Positions 18,867 through 26,287 of a stretch of DNA of 64,000 bases are shown here, piece by piece. The DNA comes from UBA1941 sp046329575 (GTDB lineage: Bacteria; Bacteroidota; Bacteroidia; Chitinophagales; LD1): NCBI GenBank assembly GCA_046329575.1, contig JAXLUJ010000006.1, positions 124,001-188,000 on the forward strand, read 5' to 3'. A program made the position numbers and the translations under genes. Under the pieces are notes generated by a model that was not told where the DNA came from, searched no databases, and saw only the letters and a list, made by a program, of their open reading frames with translations. Every line of letters starts with the position of its first letter. The first letter of the stretch is position 1.

Positions 18867-19475
18867 TTACTCTTCCTTCTTAGTATTATTGTTTACAGCG
18901 GCGGCACTGGTATCGGAAGGCGCGGCCATTTGCGCTTCCATAGCCGCTTTGGCTTCGGCTTCGTCCACTTCCTTCATTTTAGCCAGGCCCTTTTCAAAGT
19001 CGCCACCAATCATTTTTTCCATATCCATAAACATCATCATAATTCTTGCGAAGCCCGCGTGTTCCTGGTGCATGGTCCAGGTAACCACTGATTTTCCATT
19101 TTCCTCGGCCACCGACATCGTACCGGTTGAGTGCGCTTCCCAGGGCGATTTAAAGTTCAGATCGAAAGCGATATGATCGTTGGGAGCCATTTCGGTGATC
19201 TTCATTTCGCCTGAGCCCACTTCTTTGTTCTCGCTATTCCAGGTGTAGCCATGACCTACCTGTGCGGGAGTGCCATAATATTCGTATTTGCAGTTAGGGT
19301 CGAGGCCATACCAAGGCGACCATTTGCTCCAGTTCTGGAAACCGGCAAAATTCTGGAACACCAGATTACGTGGCGCGTTAATTTCGGCATGGCGTTCAAT
19401 ATTCGATTCTTTTGGTCCGCAGCCGGTTAGCACTAAGGTGCCGGCTAAGGCGGCAATGGTAAATAGTTTTTTCAT
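18867..19475 (-). CDS. SRPBCC-family lipoprotein
   Basis: 202 residues. The N-terminus is a lipoprotein signal (KKLFTIAALAGTLVLTGCG) with lipidated Cys at about residue 19, so it is membrane anchored facing the periplasm or surface. Residues 28-165 match the START/SRPBCC (polyketide cyclase-like) pattern: IERHAEINAPRNLVFQ, FQNWSKWSPW, GEMKITEMAPNDHIAFDL and VTWTMHQEH, a fold that binds hydrophobic ligands. The last ~35 residues are low complexity (Ala/Glu/Lys). Ligand unknown. A TAGCTTTG -7 box lies upstream. Confidence 0.85.
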   Translation of the reverse strand: MKKLFTIAALAGTLVLTGCGPKESNIERHAEINAPRNLVFQNFAGFQNWSKWSPWYGLDPNCKYEYYGTPAQVGHGYTWNSENKEVGSGEMKITEMAPNDHIAFDLNFKSPWEAHSTGTMSVAEENGKSVVTWTMHQEHAGFARIMMMFMDMEKMIGGDFEKGLAKMKEVDEAEAKAAMEAQMAAPSDTSAAAVNNNTKKEE

Positions 19476-19491
19476 GAGGTTCGATTTTAGC

Positions 19492-19499
19492 CAAAGCTA
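19492..19499 (-). promoter_or_regulatory. -7 promoter element of the SRPBCC lipoprotein gene
   Basis: Minus-strand TAGCTTTG (exact TAnnTTTG) 16 bases before the ATG. Confidence 0.4.
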
Positions 19500-19522
19500 A
19501 CAAATATGCGGGTTTGGAGAAG

Positions 19523-19756
19523 GGTGTGGCGGGTGTGGGGGGTGTGGTGAGTGTGGTGGGTGTAGTGGGTGTAGTGGGTGTGGTGGGTGTGGTGGGTGTG
19601 GTGAGTTTGGTAAGTGTGGCTCATAGCTTGCGTCTTGCGTCTTGTAGCTTGAGTCTTGCGCCTGGGTGTATCCGTGTATCCGTGTGGCATGGCTCACAAC
19701 TCATGGCTCATGGCTCGTAGCTTGTGTCTCACAGCTCGCATCTTGCGTCTTGCGTC
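19523..19756. repeat. 9-nt (GTGTGGTGG) array followed by heptanucleotide tract
   Basis: About eleven 9-base units GTGTGGTGG/GTGTAGTGG/GTGTGGTGA from 19523 to 19620, then heptamers (CTTGCGT, GCTCATG, GCTCGTA) to 19756. The tract ends exactly at the stop codon of the next minus-strand gene. It has the same order of 9-mers then 7-mers as the tract at 18636. Confidence 0.85.
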
Positions 19757-20491
19757 TTATAACCGAGGAATACTTTCGATAAAGCGGAGTTCGTTGTGCT
19801 GGATGAATTCCAGCAGTTGCTTTTTGGTTTCTGCATCGTATTTCCCAAGCAAATTTTTTCCCATCAAAAGAATGTCGATACCCAATTGGATAGCCTCGGT
19901 ATCGGCAGTTCCATACAAATCGGGTTTCTTTTTCATTCGTTCCAAAACATTGTGCAGAATCTGAAGCGTTTTGTCGAGCATCACCGTATCAGAAATCACC
20001 ATAAAGAGCCGGCTAAGATCGCCGATGAACTTTTCGAGCGTGGCCACGGGCAAGGTAGCCAGGCATTTTTGAAATTGTTCATCAGTCATGTTCACATCGT
20101 AACCAAACTGCTGGGCAGCCTTCAGCAGGCCATTTTCGAGCCTGCGGGCGGCATGATGGGTTTCCAGAGTAGCCATACCGGCTTTCAGCGCATTGGGAAA
20201 ATGCATACCAAATTGCAACAAGGCGCCGGCCAGATTTCCCAAAATTCCCCAAACTTTGGCCGGATTGCTCACATAACTTTCCAGTTGGGCAAAGGCCTTA
20301 TCGAGACGGGCCCGATTTTCCGGAGCGGCATATAAATGTTCCAGAAAGAAATCGCGCAACTCGTGAACCTCTTCTTTTTTCAGGGCTTTAGGCAGTTTGG
20401 GATCCTTTTTGATATTGTTGTAATCGTAACGGCGGGCGATGGAATCGCGGTACATTACAATCAGCCGGTTGCGCAATGCGTTTTCATCCAT
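19757..20491 (-). CDS. Conserved-looking cytosolic helical protein of unknown function
   Basis: 244 residues, no signal peptide and no membrane segment. Almost entirely predicted alpha-helical, rich in Leu/Ala/Lys, with a short hydrophobic stretch (WGILGNLAGALLQFG, about 97-111) that looks like a buried helix. No catalytic motif is recognised. The length, intact frame and standard codon use support a real gene. It stands alone between a repeat tract and a divergent T9SS gene; context does not suggest a role. Confidence 0.75.
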   Translation of the reverse strand: MDENALRNRLIVMYRDSIARRYDYNNIKKDPKLPKALKKEEVHELRDFFLEHLYAAPENRARLDKAFAQLESYVSNPAKVWGILGNLAGALLQFGMHFPNALKAGMATLETHHAARRLENGLLKAAQQFGYDVNMTDEQFQKCLATLPVATLEKFIGDLSRLFMVISDTVMLDKTLQILHNVLERMKKKPDLYGTADTEAIQLGIDILLMGKNLLGKYDAETKKQLLEFIQHNELRFIESIPRL

Positions 20492-20517
20492 ACTTACGAA
20501 TATGAAAAATAAATCGG

Positions 20518-22416
20518 GTGTTTGGCCGTTTACTTGCCGGATGCAACTTTAATACATTCGTTTACTTCTTTTTTAAAGAAATCTGCTGCACTTCGCTTAT
20601 TGCATTATTTTCACGCGCTAATTTTGGAGTTATTAAAAGGTTCGTAGCCATATTGTTGTTTTTTTGCGCCATCCGTGTTGCTGCGCAAACCATTGCCGCG
20701 CCACATCTGGAATGCGTGCTGAACGATTTTACCGGCAATAATATTACCCTAACCTGGAGCAATGTGCCTAATGCCTGCGGGCCTTTTGTGAACTATCTGA
20801 TTTATGGCGCCGATCCGGCTAATGGTGTTTACAATGTTGTGGGCACCGTAACCAATGCCGCTCAAACCAGTTTTACTATCAATGGCGCATTGGTATTGCA
20901 TTCCAATTGGTGTTTCTATATGGAGGCAAACTATAATTGCGCCGGCGCGGTTATACAACAGAGCGATACGATTTGCAATGAACCGAATCCGCAAACACCG
21001 GAAATTATTTCGGCCAGCGTGCAGATAGACGGGCACACCTTATTTAGCTGGAAACCCAGTGCTTCACCACAAACTAAAGCTTATATTATTTACAGCTTTC
21101 TTCCGAATGGAGGCGTGGTGCCACTTGATACGGTTTATGGTCGTTTTAATACAGCCTGGATTGATAGTATTGAAGATCCAAACACCCAATCGTTGGGCTA
21201 TACCGTTTCTGCGGTTGACCTTTGCCCCGGCAATCAGCCCAGCGCTTATAATCAGAAACCGCATCAGAGTTTGCATCTCACCGAACGCACCTCTACCTGC
21301 GAACGCAATATGCACCTGGAATGGACGCGATACGTTAACCTTCCAAAGGGTGTTTTGGAATACCGCATTTATGCCAGCGTGAACACCGCGCCTTATTTTT
21401 TAGCCGGTTCGGTTGATAGTTCGAAACAAACTTTTGATTTCATCAACTTCAATGATGGCGATAGCGTGATTCTGCATGTAGTAGCCGTAAGCGCCGCCGA
21501 CACTACCATTCAGCCTTCTTCCAACTTTATTTTTCTTCGCGCCAATATTGTTCAGCCGCCAAAATATTTGTACATCACCAATCTTACGGTGCTCAGCAAT
21601 AATGTGATCCAAACCACCTGGCTGGTTGATTCGCTGGCCGAAATATTTTTGTATCAGGTAGAAAACACGCCCGATTGTTCGCACTTCGCTACCGTAAAAC
21701 AATACAACCCACCTTCTCCACTGCCCATCTTTTCTACTTACATCGATTCATCGGTTGTGGCCAATGAAACACCTTATTGTTATCACATTGTGGCAATCGA
21801 CTCCTGCCAGGGGCAAAAAACTTCTCCTCCGGGAAAAACCATTCTGCTAACAGCCGAACTTTCCGATTACTACGAAGTGAACTTAAACTGGAATGCATTT
21901 GAATTATATGGCGCAACGGTGCTGAATTATTATCTGTATCGCGATTACGGCAGCGGATGGCAATTGATCAAAGTTTTTGATCAGAATACAGGAAGTTTTA
22001 AAGATTCGTTATACAATTTTCTTGACCAGACCGGCCATTTCTGTTACCGCATTGAAGCGCGCTATGCCATCAGTTTGCCCGATGCCGGATATACCGATAC
22101 CTTATTGAGTTCCTCAAACGAAGTTTGCATTGATCATAATCCGGTGATCTATATACCGAATGCTTTTGTACCAAATGGCGTGAACAGCGTTTTTAAACCT
22201 AAAATCATTTTTGGCGATCCCGGGAATTACACGCTTCAGATATTTAACCGTTACGGCGGCAATATTTTTGAAAGTAACGATCCGAATGTGGGCTGGGATG
22301 GCAACGATCATGGCAAACCGGTACAACAAGGCGGATACGCCTATCGCATCCATTTCACAACCGGCGATGGCGTGGAAATTGACCGCAAAGGCATTGTGCT
22401 GCTGATCAGGAAGTAA
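20518..22416 (+). CDS. Secreted multidomain protein with gliding-motility-type C-terminal domain (T9SS type B)
   Basis: Up to 632 residues. The C-terminal ~90 residues are the gliding-motility-associated (type B) sorting domain: YIPNAFVPNG, IFNRYGGNIFES, GWDGNDHGKPVQQGGYAYRI, directing export through T9SS to the cell surface or medium. The middle consists of repeated fibronectin III-like modules (WSNVPNACGPFVNYLIYG, LEWTRYVNLPKGVLEYRIYA). A clear signal peptide (KRFVAILLFFCAIRVAAQ) is preceded in frame by ATT, not ATG, at 20632. The only conventional starts are GTG 20518, which would give a 38-residue pre-extension, or internal TTG codons. The start is therefore uncertain. Function: probable surface adhesin. 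Confidence 0.85.
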   Translation: MFGRLLAGCNFNTFVYFFFKEICCTSLIALFSRANFGVIKRFVAILLFFCAIRVAAQTIAAPHLECVLNDFTGNNITLTWSNVPNACGPFVNYLIYGADPANGVYNVVGTVTNAAQTSFTINGALVLHSNWCFYMEANYNCAGAVIQQSDTICNEPNPQTPEIISASVQIDGHTLFSWKPSASPQTKAYIIYSFLPNGGVVPLDTVYGRFNTAWIDSIEDPNTQSLGYTVSAVDLCPGNQPSAYNQKPHQSLHLTERTSTCERNMHLEWTRYVNLPKGVLEYRIYASVNTAPYFLAGSVDSSKQTFDFINFNDGDSVILHVVAVSAADTTIQPSSNFIFLRANIVQPPKYLYITNLTVLSNNVIQTTWLVDSLAEIFLYQVENTPDCSHFATVKQYNPPSPLPIFSTYIDSSVVANETPYCYHIVAIDSCQGQKTSPPGKTILLTAELSDYYEVNLNWNAFELYGATVLNYYLYRDYGSGWQLIKVFDQNTGSFKDSLYNFLDQTGHFCYRIEARYAISLPDAGYTDTLLSSSNEVCIDHNPVIYIPNAFVPNGVNSVFKPKIIFGDPGNYTLQIFNRYGGNIFESNDPNVGWDGNDHGKPVQQGGYAYRIHFTTGDGVEIDRKGIVLLIRK

Positions 22417-22424
22417 GACTTTAC

Positions 22425-22745
22425 AAGTAGCAAGACACAAGCTGCAAGTAGCAGGTATTGAGGTACAAGTAGTAAGCTTTGAACTTACCGCTACTCTTGC
22501 TGAAGATAGGCGGTAGTGAACACATAACAAAAAGCCCCGACTTTTACTTGCTACTTGCTACTTGCTACTTGCTACTTGCTACTTGCGTCTTGCGTCTTGC
22601 GTCTGGGTGTATCCGTGCATTCGTGTATCCGTGTGGCATGGCTCATGGCTCGTAGCTCGTGTCTCACAGCTCGTAGCTTGCGTCTTGTGTCTTGCGTCTT
22701 GCGTCTTGCATCTTGTGTCTTGTGTCTTGCGTCTTGCTTCTCCCC
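22425..22745. repeat. Heptanucleotide repeat tracts in inverted arrangement
   Basis: From 22425 to 22480 CAAGTAG/CAAGACA-type heptamers, then a unique ~65-base segment, then from 22546 ACTTGCT heptamers and further CTTGCGT, GCTCGTA and GTGTATCCGT units to 22745. The two flanks are complementary, so the region could fold into a long imperfect hairpin. No gene is seen between the T9SS gene and dus. Confidence 0.85.
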
Positions 22746-22775
22746 CCGTATCTCCTCCTTTCTTATCTTCGCGTT

Positions 22776-23810
22776 ATGGCAAAAATCGCCCATATCGATC
22801 TCGGGGAACAACCACTGCTACTGGCTCCTATGGAAGATGTCAGCGATCCTCCCTTTCGGCATCTGTGTAAAAAGCAGGGCTGCGATATGTTGTACACCGA
22901 ATTTATTTCTTCTGATGGCCTGATTCGCGATGCCGAAAAAAGTTTGAAGAAGCTCGACATCTTTGAAGATGAACGGCCTGTGGGCATTCAAATATTTGGC
23001 GGCGAAGAAGAGGCTATGGCAAAAAGCGCCCGCATTGTAGAAGCCGCAAAACCGGAATTACTTGATATTAACTACGGCTGTCCGGTAAAAAATGTGGTTT
23101 GCAAAAATGCAGGTTCCGGAATTTTACGCGACATTGATAAGATGGTGCGCCTCACGGAAGTGATTGTCAAATCGACCAATTTGCCGGTAACCGTAAAAAC
23201 ACGATTGGGCTGGGATGCCAATTCTATACGTATTGTTGAAGTATCCGAAAGATTACAGGATGTGGGCATTAAGGCCATCAGTATCCATTGCCGCACCAAA
23301 CATCAGATGTACACCGGTAAGGCCGACTGGACGTGGATTGCCCGCGTAAAAGAAAACCCGCGATTGCATATTCCTGTTTTCGGAAATGGCGATGTAGATT
23401 CGGGAGCTGCCGCAAAAAAAATGATGAACCAATATGGCGCCGATGGGGTGATGATTGGCCGCGCGTCCATTGGTTACCCATGGATTTTCCGCGAAGTAAA
23501 ACACTATCTAAAAACCGGTGAAACCCTTGCGCCGCCTACCTTAGAAGAACGGTTGAGCGTTTGCCGCGAACACTTTCACCGCAGCATTCAATGGAAGGGC
23601 GAAAAGCTGGGCATACTGGAAATGCGGCGTCACTATGGTCATTATTTTCGAGGCTTACAAAATGTGAAAACCTTTCGCGCCCGATTGGTGCAAACTATGA
23701 GCGTTCAGGAAGTGATTGATATTTTAGGCGAACTGGAAACCCATTACAGCAATCAACCCATTGAATGGGAAAAGGCTACCGGAAGTGAATATGCCGGTTA
23801 CGACGCTTAA
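22776..23810 (+). CDS. dus: tRNA-dihydrouridine synthase (DusB-like)
   Basis: 344 residues from ATG 22776 (MAKIAHIDLG); an upstream in-frame extension is only translated heptamer repeat. FMN-binding TIM-barrel motifs are present: LLAPMEDVSDPPFR, DINYGCPVKNVVCKNAGSG with the catalytic cysteine, TVKTRLGWD, and SIHCRTKHQMYTG, FGNGDVDS, GADGVMIGRASIGYPWIF. It reduces uridines in the tRNA D-loop using NADPH. The cyclase gene starts 2 bases after its stop, so the two genes share a message, a link with no obvious biochemical logic. Confidence 0.95.
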   Translation: MAKIAHIDLGEQPLLLAPMEDVSDPPFRHLCKKQGCDMLYTEFISSDGLIRDAEKSLKKLDIFEDERPVGIQIFGGEEEAMAKSARIVEAAKPELLDINYGCPVKNVVCKNAGSGILRDIDKMVRLTEVIVKSTNLPVTVKTRLGWDANSIRIVEVSERLQDVGIKAISIHCRTKHQMYTGKADWTWIARVKENPRLHIPVFGNGDVDSGAAAKKMMNQYGADGVMIGRASIGYPWIFREVKHYLKTGETLAPPTLEERLSVCREHFHRSIQWKGEKLGILEMRRHYGHYFRGLQNVKTFRARLVQTMSVQEVIDILGELETHYSNQPIEWEKATGSEYAGYDA

Positions 23811-23812
23811 GC

Positions 23813-25993
23813 ATGAACGAATTGTTTTACAAATACTGGAAGCTGGAAAGCAAGATGGGGCGTTCGGTTTGGCACTTTCAGCCACCGCAACCTTCGCTTT
23901 CCGATGAAGAGGAACAACTATTTCTGCAACAACTTTCCGAAGCTTTTGTATTCCACAAAAAGCAAAACCCAAATAGCGCCGATCAGGTATTTCGGAAGGC
24001 GCAACCCCAGCCATCCGCTTCAGCAAATGATCCGCTAAACAAGGCCTTATCGTTCTATCAAACATTGCAAACTACCGATGGCAACTGGCCAGGCGATTAT
24101 GGCGGACCGATGTTTTTGTTACCGGGATTGGTGATCGCATCGTATATAACGGACACGCCTTTTCCTGCGGCGCACCGTACGCTGATGCTGCGCTACATGC
24201 GCAACCATCAGCGCGCCGATGGCGGCTGGGGCTTGCATCTGGAAGGTAACTCCACCATGTTCGGAACGGTGCTGCAATACGTGGCCATGCGAATTCTGGG
24301 CGCTGAAGCTGATGAAGAAAGTTGTGTGAAAGCCCGTAACTGGATTCAAAGCCACGGAAGTGCCACAGCTACTCCATCCTGGGGCAAATTCTATTTGTGC
24401 GTTTTAGGCGTTTTCGATTGGGAAGGCGTGAATTCATTGTTTCCCGAAATGTGGCTGCTGCCCAAATGGTTGCCCGTGCATCCATCGCGCTATTGGTGCC
24501 ACACGCGCATGGTGTATCTGCCCATGTCGTATTGTTACGGGCATCGCTTTTCAAAAGAACTTACGCCACTAACTACTGCCATTCGCTCCGAAATTTTTAA
24601 TCAGCCTTACGATACGATTAACTGGAAAAAAGTGCGTAACGAATGCGCACCAAGCGACAATTATTTTCCGCAGTCGCCCGTGCTCAAAGCCATGAATGCT
24701 GCGTTGAATCAGTATGAAAAAATGCATGCTGTTTCTTTTCGAAAAAAGGCGCTCGATTTCATTATCGACTACATTCATGCTGAAGACGAGCAAACCAATT
24801 ACATCAATATCGGTCCGGTAAATCAGGCAATAAATTCCATTGCTGTATTTCATGCCTGCGGAAAAAATTCTCCTGAATTTCAGAAACACGTAAAGCGTTG
24901 GTACGACTATCTTTGGGTTGCTGAAGATGGCATGAAGATGCAAGGATACAACGGCTCTCAATTCTGGGATACCGCCTTTGCATTGCAGGCCGTGTGGGAA
25001 TCCGGCTTGGAAGCTTCCTTTCCGGTTATGGAACAGCGCGCCTCGCAGTTTTGTACCGCCATGCAATTGCGCGAAGAAGTGAAGGACCGTGAAAAATATT
25101 TTCGGCATAAGCAAAAAGGCGGATTCCCTTTTTCGAATGTAGAACATGGCTGGCCCATAACCGATTGTTCGGCCGAAGGGCTGAAAGTGTTGCTGGGCGC
25201 GGAACAGCGCGGACTTCAATTCGAAAGGGAAAGGTTTACAGAAGGCTGCGATGTGTTGCTTTCCTATCAGAACAAAGACGGCGGCTGGGCCTCTTATGAA
25301 AATACCCGTGCGCCGCATTGGCTCGAAAAACTGAATCCGGCTGAATTGTTTGGCAACATCATGATCGATTACAGCTATGTGGAATGCAGTTCCGCTTGCA
25401 TGCAGGCGTTATTGAAATTTCATCATCGCTTCCCCGATTACCGCGCTGCAGAAGTTCGCGATGCCGTAGAGCGCGGTATTCGCTTTATACTGAATGAACA
25501 GCGTGAAGATGGCTCGTGGTATGGGTCGTGGGCCGTTTGCTTTACTTATGGAAGTTGGTTTGCGGCCGAAGTGTTGAGCAGCTACATCAACAGCAGTTTT
25601 GCTGTTAATGCTGCCGGGGCGAAAAAGGCGTTGGAAAAAATGCGCACCTTTTTGTTACAGCGGCAGATGGATGATGGCGGTTGGGGCGAATCGTTTGAAA
25701 GTTGTGTGCAAAAAAAGTACATCGCCAGCGAACAATCGCAAATTGTAAATACCTCCTGGGCGGTAATGTCGTTGTTGTTGTTACCGCAGAATGGAGAAAC
25801 CACAAAAGCCATAGAACGCGCACTGGCGTTGATTTACAGCCGGCAGTTACCCAATGGCGATTTCCCGCAGGAGAACATCAGCGGCGTTTTCAATCACAAT
25901 TGCATGATCACTTATACCTCTTATCGCAATGTATTTCCGATATGGGCATTAGGCCGCGCCCGCCGCGCCGCCGAACCCAAGCCAGAGGATTGA
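23813..25993 (+). CDS. Oxidosqualene cyclase, predicted cycloartenol synthase type
   Basis: 726 residues with repeated QW motifs (QLPNGDFPQEN, QREDGSWYGSW). The protonating motif is DCSAE with Asp451, the DCTAE class of oxidosqualene cyclases, not the DxDD of squalene-hopene cyclases. Supporting cysteines Cys452 and Cys525 and active-site His230 (WCHTRMVYLPMSY) match the human lanosterol synthase arrangement (Asp455, Cys456, Cys533, His232). The product-determining positions of Arabidopsis CAS1 (Tyr410, His477, Ile481) correspond to Tyr330, His445 and Ile449, which favours cycloartenol over lanosterol. Membrane-associated monotopic enzymes are usual for the family. Cotranscribed with dus. No squalene epoxidase is in the window. 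Confidence 0.93.
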   Translation: MNELFYKYWKLESKMGRSVWHFQPPQPSLSDEEEQLFLQQLSEAFVFHKKQNPNSADQVFRKAQPQPSASANDPLNKALSFYQTLQTTDGNWPGDYGGPMFLLPGLVIASYITDTPFPAAHRTLMLRYMRNHQRADGGWGLHLEGNSTMFGTVLQYVAMRILGAEADEESCVKARNWIQSHGSATATPSWGKFYLCVLGVFDWEGVNSLFPEMWLLPKWLPVHPSRYWCHTRMVYLPMSYCYGHRFSKELTPLTTAIRSEIFNQPYDTINWKKVRNECAPSDNYFPQSPVLKAMNAALNQYEKMHAVSFRKKALDFIIDYIHAEDEQTNYINIGPVNQAINSIAVFHACGKNSPEFQKHVKRWYDYLWVAEDGMKMQGYNGSQFWDTAFALQAVWESGLEASFPVMEQRASQFCTAMQLREEVKDREKYFRHKQKGGFPFSNVEHGWPITDCSAEGLKVLLGAEQRGLQFERERFTEGCDVLLSYQNKDGGWASYENTRAPHWLEKLNPAELFGNIMIDYSYVECSSACMQALLKFHHRFPDYRAAEVRDAVERGIRFILNEQREDGSWYGSWAVCFTYGSWFAAEVLSSYINSSFAVNAAGAKKALEKMRTFLLQRQMDDGGWGESFESCVQKKYIASEQSQIVNTSWAVMSLLLLPQNGETTKAIERALALIYSRQLPNGDFPQENISGVFNHNCMITYTSYRNVFPIWALGRARRAAEPKPED

Positions 25994-26002
25994 AGACCCT
26001 TT

Positions 26003-26100
26003 CAACTTAAAACTTTCAACTTTCATCTTCCAACTTTCATCTCTCCTCTTTCATCTCTCATCTTTCATCTCTCATCTTTCATCTCTCATCTTTCATCTAA
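26003..26100. repeat. Heptanucleotide repeat tract (CTTTCAT type)
   Basis: About thirteen heptamers alternating CTTTCAT and CTCTCAT, preceded by ACTTTCA-type units, immediately after the cyclase gene. No gene is seen. Confidence 0.85.
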
Positions 26101-26285
26101 TTTGGCGCGCCCCCGGCAAGCAAATGAAGTGTAAGGACGAAAAGCTTTTACTAAAGCCGGGGTCGTGCTGTTCCGGGGTTCGCTTCGCTACCGTGCTCCA
26201 CTCGTTCCTCGTTTCGCACCGCTCCTTTCAGTCGCGCCCTACACATCACTCGCGCGTGCGCTTGGGGGGAGTGAATTTCGCAAAA
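26101..26285 (-). repeat. GC-rich interspersed repeat, copy C (inverted), flanking the CRISPR array
   Basis: On the minus strand this contains GGCGCGACTGAAAGGAGCGG, then TGCGAAACGAGGAACGAG, GAGCACGGTAGCGAAGC and an ACCCCGG end, closely matching copy A at 17268-17395. It ends 2 bases before the degenerate first CRISPR repeat. Confidence 0.65.
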
Positions 26286-26287
26286 GT

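Noticed and set aside
22555..22923. Open frames through heptamer tracts with LASCVLRLASC-type repeats
   Set aside because: A 7-base repeat gives a 7-residue period in all frames; the frames run into dus or other genes out of frame and have no independent start context.
23813..25993. Annotation of the triterpene cyclase as squalene-hopene cyclase
   Set aside because: The protonating motif is DCSAE, not DxDD, and several stretches (for example GPVNQAINS and GSQFWDTAFA) match oxidosqualene cyclases.
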